The notes under the pieces are model-generated. The model saw only the letters and a list, made by a program, of their open reading frames with translations, made no database searches and was not told where the DNA came from. Positions 1 through 8,659 of a stretch of DNA of 64,000 nt are shown here, piece by piece. Source of the stretch: Symbioplanes lichenis (GTDB lineage Bacteria > Actinomycetota > Actinomycetes > Mycobacteriales > Micromonosporaceae); the NCBI RefSeq assembly GCF_030709675.1, contig NZ_JAUZQD010000010.1, positions 124,001 to 188,000 of the forward strand. Direction: 5' to 3'. Position 1 is the stretch's first letter; each line of letters opens with the position of its first letter. A program made the position numbers and the translations under genes.

Positions 1-258
1 CGCGACGGTGACCCGCACTTCAAGGCGATCGGCTACTTCGCCTTCGGTGACCTCGAGGCGGGCAAGAAGAACGTCTACGAGTACTACAAGATCACCCCGG
101 ACTTCGTGGACGCCGTCCTGGCCGGCGTCGCCCACGGCCCGCAGGGCGTCAAGGACATGCTCAAGTCCTTCGAGGACCTGGGCACCGACGAGTTCATCTT
201 CAACCCGACGACCTTCGACCTCGACGAGATCGACCGCCTGGCCGAAGCCGTCCTCTGA
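1..258 (+). CDS. LLM-class flavin-dependent oxidoreductase, C-terminal part
   Basis: Only the last 85 codons lie in the window; the gene begins upstream. The open frame runs from base 1 to TGA at 256-258. The tail contains GTDEFIFNPTTFDLDEIDRLAE, matching the C-terminal end of luciferase-like (F420- or FMN-dependent) monooxygenases, in which the last strand is followed by a helix of the form DEIDRLAEAV. Such enzymes oxidise small organic substrates in the cytoplasm. Substrate and cofactor cannot be judged from this fragment. It converges on the next gene, with a strong hairpin between the two stop codons. The family assignment rests on the tail alone. Confidence 0.7.
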   Translation, partial: RDGDPHFKAIGYFAFGDLEAGKKNVYEYYKITPDFVDAVLAGVAHGPQGVKDMLKSFEDLGTDEFIFNPTTFDLDEIDRLAEAVL

Positions 259-267
259 GGCACCGGC

Positions 268-297
268 GACGAGCCCGGCCGGTCAGCCGGGCTCGTC
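268..297. terminator. Bidirectional hairpin terminator
   Basis: A perfect inverted repeat with 12-base arms (GACGAGCCCGGC and GCCGGGCTCGTC) and a 6-base loop lies between the stop codon of the plus-strand oxidoreductase and that of the minus-strand flavocytochrome. Its position between convergent genes suggests that it ends transcripts from both sides. Confidence 0.75.
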
Positions 298-1600
298 AGG
301 CCGCCATCCGGAACCGCTCGGTGTGGATCTGGGCCGTGGGCACGCGCAGCTCCCGCAGCGCCGCGAGCACGGCGGCGGTCATGCGCTCGGGCCCGCAGAC
401 GTAGACGTCACGGCCGGCGACGTCGGGGACCAGGGCGGCCAGGTTCGCGGCGGCGAGCGGCTGGTTCACCTCGCTGGTGGGGCCGTCGAGGACGTGCACC
501 CGGGCGCCCCGGAGCCGGGCCAGCTCCTCGATCTCCTCCAGGAGGACGGCGTCGCGCGCGGACCGGACGCGATAGAGCACGGTGACCGGCCCGGTGAGCT
601 CCTCGAGCAGGGCCCGGATCGGGGTGACGCCGATGCCGCCGGCGACGAGGAGCGCCGCCGGCCTGGTGCGACGCGCGGCGGTCAGGGCACCGTACGGGCC
701 CTCGGCGAACACCCGCGTGCCGACCGGCAGGTGCCGCAGGCCCGCGCTGGTGGTCCCGACGGCCTTGGCGGTGAGCCGCAGCGACGTGCCCCGCGGCGCG
801 GCCGACAGCGACCACGGGTTGACCTGCCACCAGGGGTTGTGCCCGGGAAAGCGCCACAGCATGAACTGCCCGGCCCGCGCCGGCAACCGGTCCAGATGCC
901 GCCCGGTGACGTGCACCGACACCACGTCGCCGGACTCGGGCACCACGGCGGCGACGCGGAACCGGTGCCGGGCGTTGCGTACCAGCGGGAGCACTATCCG
1001 GCCGGCGACCAGGGCCACGAGGGCCAAGGTCCACAGCAGCCACCAGTACGCCCGTGACCACGACGACACGGTGAACGTCGTCAGCTCGGTCATCTGGTGC
1101 AGCAGCGCCAGCACGACGACCGCGTAGAGCAAGAAGTGCACCGCGTGCCAGGCCTCGTACGACAGGCGCCGCCGCGCGTACCGGGCGGAGGTGAACGCCG
1201 CCACCGTGAGCAGCACGAACGCGATCATCCCGAACAGCACCGGCGTCGACCCCGCGAGGCTGCGCACCTGCGCCGGGATCGACAGCCGGTAGAGCTGCGC
1301 GTAGCCGGTGACGATGAAGGACACGTGCAGCACCAGCAGCCAGGAGAGCGTGAAGCCGCCCCAGCGGTGCACCGTGGTCAGCCCGTCCAGGCCGAGCCGC
1401 CGATCCAGCCAGGGCAGCCGGGCGACCAGCACCAGCTGGAAGATCATCGTCAGCGCCACGTGCAGGCCGAGGAAGCGGCCGACGGTGATCAGCGGGTGCT
1501 TCCCCGGAACGCCGGACAGGGCGAACGACACCCAGACGAAGACCAGGTTGAGCCCGAGCGCCCCGAAGAGCACCAGCCGGGCCCGGGTCGCGGCAGACAT
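296..1600 (-). CDS. Ferric-reductase-like transmembrane flavocytochrome (ferredoxin reductase family)
   Basis: The 434-residue product has three parts. The first ~210 residues form about six membrane helices with paired histidines (LGLHVAL, VHRWGGF, LLVLHVSF, WHAVHF, LLHQM) that could hold two b-type haems. Residues ~220-315 form a flavoprotein FAD-binding domain with the signature NPWSLS. The last ~110 residues are an NAD(P)-binding domain with AGGIGVTPIR and VCGPERM. The family moves electrons from NAD(P)H through FAD and haem across the membrane, to ferric iron or another acceptor. I chose the ATG at 1600 because the protein starts there directly before the first helix; an ATG at 1636 is also in frame but adds only a charged stretch. 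The physiological acceptor is unknown. Confidence 0.85.
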   Translation of the reverse strand: MSAATRARLVLFGALGLNLVFVWVSFALSGVPGKHPLITVGRFLGLHVALTMIFQLVLVARLPWLDRRLGLDGLTTVHRWGGFTLSWLLVLHVSFIVTGYAQLYRLSIPAQVRSLAGSTPVLFGMIAFVLLTVAAFTSARYARRRLSYEAWHAVHFLLYAVVVLALLHQMTELTTFTVSSWSRAYWWLLWTLALVALVAGRIVLPLVRNARHRFRVAAVVPESGDVVSVHVTGRHLDRLPARAGQFMLWRFPGHNPWWQVNPWSLSAAPRGTSLRLTAKAVGTTSAGLRHLPVGTRVFAEGPYGALTAARRTRPAALLVAGGIGVTPIRALLEELTGPVTVLYRVRSARDAVLLEEIEELARLRGARVHVLDGPTSEVNQPLAAANLAALVPDVAGRDVYVCGPERMTAAVLAALRELRVPTAQIHTERFRMAA

Positions 1601-1685
1601 GCCCGGAGCATCCCACCGCCGGGTGGCCGCCGGCATCAGCCGCGACGGGCGACCACGTTCAGCACTTCAGCCAGGTCCGGGCCGT

Positions 1686-1701
1686 CCTACGTATACGTAG
1701 G
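1686..1701. promoter_or_regulatory. Perfect 16-base palindrome, possible operator
   Basis: CCTACGTATACGTAGG lies in the divergent gap between the flavocytochrome start (1600) and the small protein start (1796). It is perfectly symmetrical and is much more A/T-rich than its surroundings. It could be a repressor site for either side; no regulator is identified. Confidence 0.45.
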
Positions 1702-1795
1702 CCGCTCTGAGCAGCGAAGATAGGTAGGAGCGACGCATGTGCCGGGCTTCTCGCCGACCGAGGATGGACTCATCGACGGCGACGAGGAGAGACCG

Positions 1796-1990
1796 ATGTT
1801 CCTGCACCCCGACCACCTGATGACCCTGGCGAACCAGCACCACCGGGAGCTGATCGAGGAGGCCGACCGGCACCGGCTGCTGAGCGTGGCGCGCCGGGCG
1901 CGGAGGGCCCGCAAAGCCCCCGCCGCGCGCGGCAAGCCCGCCGGTACCCTGGCGGCGTGCGACCCTTCCGTGGCGGTGCCGGCCCGGTGA
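1796..1990 (+). CDS. Small conserved hypothetical protein coupled to LuxR regulator
   Basis: A 64-residue protein beginning MFLHPDHLMTLANQHHRELI, with a charged helical N-terminal half and a basic, alanine-rich tail. Small proteins with a similar start (MxLHPD...ALAxxHHRxLL) occur widely in actinomycetes; their function is not known to me. The ATG at 1796 follows a good ribosome-binding site (GAGGAGAG). The TGA at 1988-1990 overlaps the ATG of the next gene by one base, so the two are probably translationally coupled. A longer in-frame start at 1739 has no obvious binding site. Confidence 0.6.
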   Translation: MFLHPDHLMTLANQHHRELIEEADRHRLLSVARRARRARKAPAARGKPAGTLAACDPSVAVPAR

Positions 1991-4692
1991 TGATCGGGCG
2001 GGAGAGCGAGCTGCGCCGGCTGGTGCGGCTCGCTTCGTCGCGCGCGCCCGCGGTGGCGATCGTCGCCGGGGAGCCCGGCATCGGCAAGACGCGGCTGGTG
2101 CGGGAGCTGCTGGCCACGGTGCCGCCGGAGACGGTGGTGCTGGTCGGGCAGGCCGAGCCCGGGTCGCTGGCCCGGCCGTACGAGGTGCTGCTCGACGCCC
2201 TGGACGGCCACCCGGAGGAGCAACTCGCCGCGCTCGCCGACGCCGGTCGCAGCCCGGTCGAGCGGCTGCACGCGGGGCTGGCGATCGTCTCCGAGCTGAT
2301 CGGCGACGCACCGGCGGTGATCGTCTTCGAGGATCTGCACTGGGCCGACTCGGAGAGCGCCGCGCTGTTCGAGCGGATCGCCGACCAGCACGGGCCGCGG
2401 CTGCTCATCGGCACCTACCGCCCCGACGAGGTGTCCGGCCGGCGGCCCGTCGCCGGGCTGCTGGCCCGCATGGAGCGCCGGCACACCGTCACCCACGTCC
2501 GGCTCGACCGGTTCACGCCGTCGCAGACGGCGGCGTTCCTGGCGGCGGCCACGGGGGCCCCGGCGCCGATGCGGGCGGCGACCGCGCTGCACAACCGGAC
2601 GGGCGGCAACCCGTTCTTCCTGGAGGAGCTGCTGCGCGCGCTGCCCGGCTACGACGTCGAGGCGCTGGTCGAGCAGCCGCTGCCGTGGAGCCTGGCCGAG
2701 GTGCTGCGGCGGCAGATCGACGAGCTCGACCCGGTCGCCCACCGGATCGCCGAGGCGGCCACCGTGCTCGGCCAGCGGATCCCCTTCGACCTGCTGGCCG
2801 AGGTCACTCAGACGGCCGAGGACGAGCTGATCGGCGTCCTGCGCGACCTGGTCACCCGGGGCGTGCTGACCGAGTCGGGCGAGGACGAGTTCGCCTTCCG
2901 GCACGCGCTGGTCCGCGAGGCGCTGGCCGGGCAGCTGCTCGGCCGGCAGCGGCGCCGGCTGCACGAAGCGGCCCTGGAGGCGCTGCTGGCCGGGGGCCAC
3001 TCGGACCCGGCGATGGTCGCCCACCACGCCCGGGGCGCCGGCCGGTACGACGACATGGTCGCCGCCGCCCGCCGGGGCGCCGCCCTCTACCAGTCCATCG
3101 GCTCGGCCTACCAGGCGCTGCAGCTGGCCGAGCTCGGCCTCGACGAGGTGCCCGACGACCCGGAGCTGCTCGGCGCGGCGGCCCGGTCGGCCTGGCTGGC
3201 CGGCCTGCTGGAGGACGCCCTGCGCTACGGCCGGCGCTGGCACGATCTCGCCGGCTCCACCACCGACCGGGCCGAGGCGCTCTATCTGCTGGTCCGCATC
3301 GCCTGGGAGTCGCGCGACCCCGGCGCCATGCGCGCGTTGACCGAGGAGATCGAGACGCTCATCGCCGAGCTGCCCCGCGGCGCCGACCAGGCCCGGGCGA
3401 TGACCGCGATCGCCCAGTCGGCCTATCTGCGCGACGACTTCGACGCCGCGCTGCGCTGGTCCGGGCAGGCGCTGGCGCTGGCCGAGGAGCTCGACCTGCC
3501 GTCCGTCCGGCTGGCCGCGCGGCTGGAGCGGGGCTCGACCCTCGCCGAGAGCCCGCGGACGCTGGACGAGGGCCGGGAGATCCTGTCCGCCGTGGTCGAC
3601 GAGGCGGAGAAGACGGGCGAGTGGGTGCTGGCCGCCCGGGCCCTCGAGATCCTGGTGCAGGGCGTGCCGCCCACGACGCCGGCCGAGCACGCCGAGACCC
3701 TGGAGCGGATGCGGGTCGACGCCGAGCGCGCCGGGTTCGAGGCGCTCGCCGTGGCCACGTACTTCCAGGGCCGGGCCCGGCTGGCCTGGCGCACCGGCGA
3801 CCTGCCCGCCGCGATCGCCGCGCTCGAGGAGGGCCGCGAGCTGGACCGGGCCTACCGGCGCTGGGGCCGCTGGGCCGACCACCACGGGCACTTCCTGGCC
3901 GGGCTGCTGCTGGAGGCGGGCGAGCTGGACCGGGTCGAGGCGATCGTCGCCGACCTGACCGCGCTGCCCTCGAACGTGCCCGCGTCCATCCCGGGCCTGG
4001 TCTTCCATCTCGCGGCCCGCCGCCACGACCGGCCCCGGGCCGAGGCGGCGCTGGAGGAGCTGCTGCCGGCGGTGGCGAAGCAGACGTGGCGCAGCGGTCA
4101 GCAGGCGCACGACCTGGTCTCCGCCGCGCTGGAGCTGGGCCTGCCGCACGAGCGGATCGACGCGATGCTCGCCGTGCTGCTCGACGGCGAGGTGTGGGCC
4201 GCCTACCGGACGCTGGTGGAGGCGCAGATCGCGGAGGCGCACGGGCGGCACGACGAGGCACTCGCCGGCCTCCTGTCCGTCCGGGAGGCCCACATTCTCG
4301 GCCCGGCCACCCGCGGCACCGTCCGGGTCGCGGCGGCCCGATGCCTGCTCGCCGCCGACCGGCGGGCCGAGGCCACCGAGCTGGTGCAGGCGGCGGAGCC
4401 GTTGCTCTCCTCCTGGCGCGGCTGGCGGGTGACGCAGCTCGAGCAGGTCCGCGCGCGGCTGGGCCTGGCCCCCGCCGACGCGCCGCCGGCCGTGACCGGG
4501 CCGGCGGCGCTGACGCCCCGCGAACGGGAGGTGGCGGTGCTGATCAGCGACGGGCTGACCAACACGGAGCTGGCCCGGAGGCTCTACATCTCCCCGCGCA
4601 CCGCCGCCGTCCACGTCTCCAACATCCTGCGGAAACTCGGGGTGTCGTCCCGGACGGAGGTGTCGTGGGTCATCGGAACGCCTTCCGGCTGA
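1990..4692 (+). CDS. Large AAA-ATPase/LuxR-type transcriptional regulator
   Basis: The 900-residue regulator begins MIGRESELRRL, the usual start of large ATP-binding LuxR (LAL/MalT-like) proteins. It has a Walker A motif GEPGIGKT at residues 27-34 and a Walker B stretch VIVFEDLHWAD near 110-120. A long alanine- and leucine-rich helical middle region is probably TPR-like. The C-terminal LuxR helix-turn-helix (~841-900) contains LTPREREV and VHVSNILRKLGV. Members of this family act as ATP-dependent activators, often of secondary metabolism or carbohydrate genes, but the target here is unknown. The ATG at 1990 overlaps the preceding stop; an in-frame GTG at 1957 is less likely. The 3' end overlaps the convergent propeller gene by 23 bases. 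Confidence 0.88.
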   Translation: MIGRESELRRLVRLASSRAPAVAIVAGEPGIGKTRLVRELLATVPPETVVLVGQAEPGSLARPYEVLLDALDGHPEEQLAALADAGRSPVERLHAGLAIVSELIGDAPAVIVFEDLHWADSESAALFERIADQHGPRLLIGTYRPDEVSGRRPVAGLLARMERRHTVTHVRLDRFTPSQTAAFLAAATGAPAPMRAATALHNRTGGNPFFLEELLRALPGYDVEALVEQPLPWSLAEVLRRQIDELDPVAHRIAEAATVLGQRIPFDLLAEVTQTAEDELIGVLRDLVTRGVLTESGEDEFAFRHALVREALAGQLLGRQRRRLHEAALEALLAGGHSDPAMVAHHARGAGRYDDMVAAARRGAALYQSIGSAYQALQLAELGLDEVPDDPELLGAAARSAWLAGLLEDALRYGRRWHDLAGSTTDRAEALYLLVRIAWESRDPGAMRALTEEIETLIAELPRGADQARAMTAIAQSAYLRDDFDAALRWSGQALALAEELDLPSVRLAARLERGSTLAESPRTLDEGREILSAVVDEAEKTGEWVLAARALEILVQGVPPTTPAEHAETLERMRVDAERAGFEALAVATYFQGRARLAWRTGDLPAAIAALEEGRELDRAYRRWGRWADHHGHFLAGLLLEAGELDRVEAIVADLTALPSNVPASIPGLVFHLAARRHDRPRAEAALEELLPAVAKQTWRSGQQAHDLVSAALELGLPHERIDAMLAVLLDGEVWAAYRTLVEAQIAEAHGRHDEALAGLLSVREAHILGPATRGTVRVAAARCLLAADRRAEATELVQAAEPLLSSWRGWRVTQLEQVRARLGLAPADAPPAVTGPAALTPREREVAVLISDGLTNTELARRLYISPRTAAVHVSNILRKLGVSSRTEVSWVIGTPSG

Positions 4693-5746
4693 CGTCCACG
4701 AGCTGCCCGGCCTTCGGGATCCGCAGGAACGACGCGATGCTCCACGACGTCGCGTAGAGGTGCCCGTTGACGTAGCGCAGACCGGTCGGCATGGTCACCG
4801 CCGCGTGCGTGACCCGGCCGTGGTCGAGCCGGGTGAGCCGGCCCACGGTGGACGGGTCGAAGCCGGGCGGCGGTTCCTCGCCCGGCGGCGCGTTGAAGAG
4901 CACCTCGGACGTGTAGATCGTCCCGTGCGGCGCCACGGCGATGCCGGTCAGCGAGGTGAAGCCCTTCCACTTGTGCACCACCCGGCCCGTATGCCCGTCG
5001 AGCTGATAGATGACCGCCGCACCGGGCTGCTCGGCGCCCAGGGTGGACACGTAGACGTACCTGCCGCGCACGGCGACGCCGGTCGGGACGGAGTCACAGC
5101 CCACGGTGCCTGGGTTGGCCTGCGCGCCCGCGGCGAGACATTCCTTGGTCCGCGGGTTCGGCGGCACGAAGAACGTCGACACCTTGCCCGTACGCGGATT
5201 CACGCGCAGCACGTCGTTCGCGCCACCGTCGGCGACCAGCAGGCCCCACTTCGTCCACGTGATGCTGAACGGGTTCGACAGCGCGTCGTACGGCTGCTGC
5301 TTGTCGTCGAACTGCTTCTGGCCGTCCGGGTTGTGCTTCAGCTCGTACGCCATGAGGTCGGCCAGCACCCGGACGTGCTTGCCGGTGCGGTCCGCGACCA
5401 GCAGCGCGCCGGCCGGATACTTGGCGCCCGGCACCGGTTCCCCGCCCAGCTGCACGTAGATCCGGCCGTTGTGCGTGGCCACGCCGGACGGTCCGGCGAG
5501 CCCGGAGATGATGGTCCTCTGCTTGCCGGTCTTCAGGTCCACGGTGGTGACCTCGCCGGTGTCGCCCTCCGCGACGACCGCGGTGCGTGGCGACAGGAAG
5601 TCCAGCCCGTACGGGCCGTCCAGTCCCTTGGTGATGGTGCGGACGGGTGCCGTCGCGGATCCGGCCGACGCCTGCGCCGGGAAGCCGGGGAGCATCACGA
5701 GCACGCTCGCGCCCACCGCCACGGTGGCCCTTGCTCTCGATCTCAT
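4670..5746 (-). CDS. Secreted ScyD/ScyE-like beta-propeller protein
   Basis: The 358-residue product has an N-terminal Sec signal (MRSRARATVAVGASVLVMLP, cleavage near AQASAG). The rest is propeller-like, with repeated GPYGLDF, GPSGVAT, PTGVAVRG, LTGIAVAPHGT and PTGLRYVNG elements that each mark a blade. This pattern fits the ScyD/ScyE family, whose actinomycete members are exported and of unknown function. The ATG at 5746 is preceded by a G-rich stretch that could bind ribosomes. It is divergent from the Tat-exported esterase over a 173-base gap. It overlaps the convergent LuxR-type gene at its 3' end. Confidence 0.8.
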   Translation of the reverse strand: MRSRARATVAVGASVLVMLPGFPAQASAGSATAPVRTITKGLDGPYGLDFLSPRTAVVAEGDTGEVTTVDLKTGKQRTIISGLAGPSGVATHNGRIYVQLGGEPVPGAKYPAGALLVADRTGKHVRVLADLMAYELKHNPDGQKQFDDKQQPYDALSNPFSITWTKWGLLVADGGANDVLRVNPRTGKVSTFFVPPNPRTKECLAAGAQANPGTVGCDSVPTGVAVRGRYVYVSTLGAEQPGAAVIYQLDGHTGRVVHKWKGFTSLTGIAVAPHGTIYTSEVLFNAPPGEEPPPGFDPSTVGRLTRLDHGRVTHAAVTMPTGLRYVNGHLYATSWSIASFLRIPKAGQLVDVSRKAFR

Positions 5747-5919
5747 TCCCCCCCACCTGCCATTTCGTCGACTGCCGCCAACGTAGGAAGGGCCGGGTGG
5801 GGGGAGCAACCGGTCGATCGGACCCTGATTACCGGCCTGTTGCGTTCCCGTTACCGCCCCACTACGTTGAGTGCATCGATCATCGTCGTTGAAAGCACCG
5901 GCTGACCGGGGGTTTTCGC

Positions 5920-7152
5920 ATGGCAATGTCCGTAAGTCGCCGCAGTCTGCTGGCCGCCGGGGCGGGCGCCGCCGCGGGTCTGGCCCTGCCCGGTGCCGCT
6001 TTCGCGCAGCGGGGCACGAGCGTGGATTTCGTTCTGAACGCCGAAACACTCGACGGGGGCGAACAGGTCACGTCGGTCACTCTCGACACGTCCCGGCTCG
6101 GCCCGATCGACCCCGCTTCGCTCGGTACGGGCACCTTCCGCGTGCACGCCACGGCCACGAGCCCGATCCCGCTCGCGCCGGGGGACCAGATCTTCGGGAC
6201 GTACGACGTCGACCGCACCGTGACGGCCGTCCGGCTCGACCGCCACGGCGACATCGTCGTCGAGCTCAGCTACGGCGAGGGGCAGGTCGGCGGGGCGACC
6301 CTCGGCTACGTGGCGAGCCGGGGCCGCAACGTGCGGATGACCCTGGTCTACACGATCACGCAGCTCCAGCCGATCGCGCGGCGCCACGGCGGCCCGCTGA
6401 CGATCACGCGCTTCGAGCAGGGCCGGCTGGCCAATCCCGAGGTGGACGCGTTCAGCTACCACCGGACCGCCGACCTGAAGTACCGGCTGTACTCCTCCGG
6501 GCGTACGGGGAAAAGGCCGTTGATCGTGTGGTTGCACGGCGGTGGGGAAGGTGCGTCGCTGCCGGACAACTACTACGACAACGAGACCGTGCTGCGCGCC
6601 AACCGGGGCGCCCTCGGGTTCGCCACGCGCGAGGCGCAGCGGATCTTCGCGGGCGCGCACGTGGTCGCGCCGCAGAGCACGTCGTTCTGGCTCGAGGACG
6701 GCGACCGCTTCGCCCCGCAGATCCGCGAGGTCATCCGCGACGTCGTGCGCAGGCGGGCCGTCGACACCGACCGGATCCACGTGGTCGGCGCCAGCAACGG
6801 CGGCTTCATGAGCCTCAAGATGACCACGGCCTACCCGCGGCTCTTCGCCTCGTCGGTGCCCATCTGCGGCGTCGTCGCGGGCGACCCGCCGCGCATCCCG
6901 GACGCGGACCTGGCCCGGATCACCACCCCGACCTGGCTGGTCGCCTCGCGCGACGACGACACCGTCGACCCGATCGCCAACACCGTCCACGCCCACGACC
7001 TGATCCCGCGGTCGATCCTGTCGCTCTACGACACCGTGACGTGGAACGGCTACCAGTTCCCGGGCCACTGGTCGTGGATCTATGTCGCCCGCAACGACCC
7101 CAGTCACCGCGGCGAGCACATCTGGCAGTGGATGGCCCGGCACCGCCGCTGA
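5920..7152 (+). CDS. Tat-exported alpha/beta-hydrolase (esterase/depolymerase-like)
   Basis: The 410-residue protein starts with a Tat signal (SRRSLLAAGAGAAAG) and an AFAQ cleavage region. Residues ~35-165 form a beta-rich N-terminal domain like the Ig-like domain that precedes some secreted esterases. The C-terminal alpha/beta-hydrolase domain has an oxyanion-region motif WLHGGGEG, nucleophile motif GASNGG (Ser292), an acidic SRDDDTVDP near 343-351 and a catalytic His in PGHWSW near 383. Relatives include polyhydroxybutyrate-depolymerase-like and prolyl-oligopeptidase-like esterases; the substrate cannot be told. The ATG at 5920 follows a G-rich run. Its stop codon directly abuts the stop of the convergent lipoprotein-like gene. 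Confidence 0.85.
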   Translation: MAMSVSRRSLLAAGAGAAAGLALPGAAFAQRGTSVDFVLNAETLDGGEQVTSVTLDTSRLGPIDPASLGTGTFRVHATATSPIPLAPGDQIFGTYDVDRTVTAVRLDRHGDIVVELSYGEGQVGGATLGYVASRGRNVRMTLVYTITQLQPIARRHGGPLTITRFEQGRLANPEVDAFSYHRTADLKYRLYSSGRTGKRPLIVWLHGGGEGASLPDNYYDNETVLRANRGALGFATREAQRIFAGAHVVAPQSTSFWLEDGDRFAPQIREVIRDVVRRRAVDTDRIHVVGASNGGFMSLKMTTAYPRLFASSVPICGVVAGDPPRIPDADLARITTPTWLVASRDDDTVDPIANTVHAHDLIPRSILSLYDTVTWNGYQFPGHWSWIYVARNDPSHRGEHIWQWMARHRR

Positions 7153-8094
7153 TCACTCGCGGTCGACGGTCACCGTACGGACGGGCGGCTCCCCGCCGCG
7201 GGCCAGCTGGGGGAACGGCATGACGACCACGTCGTACCGGTCCACGGGACGCCCGTCCTTCGTCGCGTACGAGAGCTGCGGGCTCAGCGCCTGGTTGACC
7301 CGCTCGCCGCAACTGGCGCCGGGCTGTGACCCGCCGAGAAAGCTCACGTAGTTGCCGCCGTCCCGGGGCTCGATCTCGGCGTGCGCGTCCGGGTCCGTGA
7401 CGCCGCAGCCGGCGCTCGCCCACAGCCGGGTCCCGGCCGGCACGACGAAGGTCACGCTCTCGTTCCGTTGCGACGTGTAGCGCCAAGGGAGTGGCGTCTC
7501 CGGCAGGGCCTTGTCCCAGGCGGCGAGGTCCGGCGCGGCGATGGTCAGCGCGGCTCCCGCCTCTCGCGGCTCGCGCCCGTCCGCGGTGAGCAGCAGCCGC
7601 TCGGCGTCGACGTCGATCCCGGTGTCGGCGCCGTCCACGCCCAGCACCAGCCGGGGATCCTCCGACGAGCCGAGGGGATGCCCGATGCCCCGGCGGCACA
7701 GCTCGTCGGTCGCCTCGTGGAGCGGCTCGCGCCCGGGCATCCGGCCGTAGACCCGGGCCGGCGTGCCGCCCAGCGCCGCGACCAGCGCCCGGCACCCCTG
7801 CACCCACGCGCCGGTCGTCGTGCCCGGCGCCGCCTCGACGGACAGGCCGATGGCCCGGTCCCCGGTGACGTCGATGCCCGAGGCCCCGTTGTTGTGCAGC
7901 CGCACGTCGCCCAGGCGCAGCGCCCGGCCCACGTCGTCGGGCACGGCGCCCAGCGTCTCGCGTACGTGATCCTTCTGTTCCGGATCCGCGACCCACGCGC
8001 ACGACGCCGTGGCCGCACCCACCGCAACCGCACTGACCAGGCCCGCGACCCGTCGCCCCACTCCCCGCACCCGCAGGATTGTGCCATCGTGCAA
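7153..8094 (-). CDS. Putative lipoprotein of unknown function
   Basis: A protein of up to 313 residues with an N-terminal hydrophobic stretch (VAGLVSAVAVGAATASCAW) ending in TASC, a plausible lipobox for lipid attachment at Cys. The mature part has no domain I recognise. It contains a few other cysteines (GCRAL, ELCRRG, AGCGV, ASCGE) that could form disulphides outside the cell. The start is uncertain: the frame opens at TTG 8094, and GTG codons at 8070 and 8061 are alternatives. It is divergent from the sigma factor gene, with only a short gap between them, so their promoters must lie close together. Confidence 0.6.
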   Translation of the reverse strand: MHDGTILRVRGVGRRVAGLVSAVAVGAATASCAWVADPEQKDHVRETLGAVPDDVGRALRLGDVRLHNNGASGIDVTGDRAIGLSVEAAPGTTTGAWVQGCRALVAALGGTPARVYGRMPGREPLHEATDELCRRGIGHPLGSSEDPRLVLGVDGADTGIDVDAERLLLTADGREPREAGAALTIAAPDLAAWDKALPETPLPWRYTSQRNESVTFVVPAGTRLWASAGCGVTDPDAHAEIEPRDGGNYVSFLGGSQPGASCGERVNQALSPQLSYATKDGRPVDRYDVVVMPFPQLARGGEPPVRTVTVDRE

Positions 8095-8125
8095 CCCGGG
8101 GACGGGCCGCGGAGGTCAGGGGAAC

Positions 8126-8659
8126 GTGAGACGACAAAGAAGCTCGGGCGGACCCGAGCGCGACGCCCAGTTCCACGACTTCGTGGCCGCGCGGCGGGGG
8201 CCGATGCTCTACACCGCGCGGCTGCTCACGGCCGGTGACGCGCATCTCGCCGAAGACCTGGTGCAGACGGCGCTGACCAAGCTCTACATCTCGTGGGCGG
8301 CCTTCCGGCGGGCGGACAACCCCGACGGGTACGTCCGCCGCACGCTCGTCAACGCGCTGATGGACGAGCGGAAGCGCGCCGGGCGCTTCGGCCGGCCGAT
8401 CGCCGACGTCCCGGAGCGGGCCGCGGGCGCCGAGCCGGACGGCGACGACCCCGAGCTGTCCCGGGCCCTGCGCGCGCTGCCGCCCCGGATGCGGGCGGCC
8501 GTGGTCTTCCGCTTCGTGCACGAGCTCGACGTCGCGCAGACGGCCGAGGCGCTCGGCTGCTCCGAGGGGACGGTCAAGAGCCAGACCGCCCGCGCCCTCG
8601 AGAAGCTGCGCGCCACCCTCGATGTTCCCCACTTCCAGCAGCAAGGAGCAGGACGATGA
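8126..8659 (+). CDS. SigE-family ECF RNA polymerase sigma factor
   Basis: The 177-residue product carries sigma region 2 (FHDFVAARRGPML...AEDLVQTALTKLY) and region 4 (LRALPPRMRAAVVFRFVHELDVAQTAEALGC..TVKSQ). This matches the compact SigE-type subgroup common in Streptomyces and Actinoplanes. It would redirect RNA polymerase to stress or envelope promoters. The GTG at 8126 is preferred: it is preceded by GGAGG at 8111 and begins close to the conserved region 2, while the frame upstream lacks homology. The stop overlaps the start of the next gene as ATGA, so the pair is probably co-translated, as is usual for ECF factors and their membrane-bound partners. Confidence 0.88.
   Translation: MRRQRSSGGPERDAQFHDFVAARRGPMLYTARLLTAGDAHLAEDLVQTALTKLYISWAAFRRADNPDGYVRRTLVNALMDERKRAGRFGRPIADVPERAAGAEPDGDDPELSRALRALPPRMRAAVVFRFVHELDVAQTAEALGCSEGTVKSQTARALEKLRATLDVPHFQQQGAGR

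Noticed and set aside
1687..4614. Long minus-strand open frame (~975 codons) opposite the LuxR-type regulator
   Set aside because: It is a GC-rich shadow, with Arg/Gly/Gln-rich low-complexity translation and no domain; the plus strand has clear AAA and LuxR motifs.
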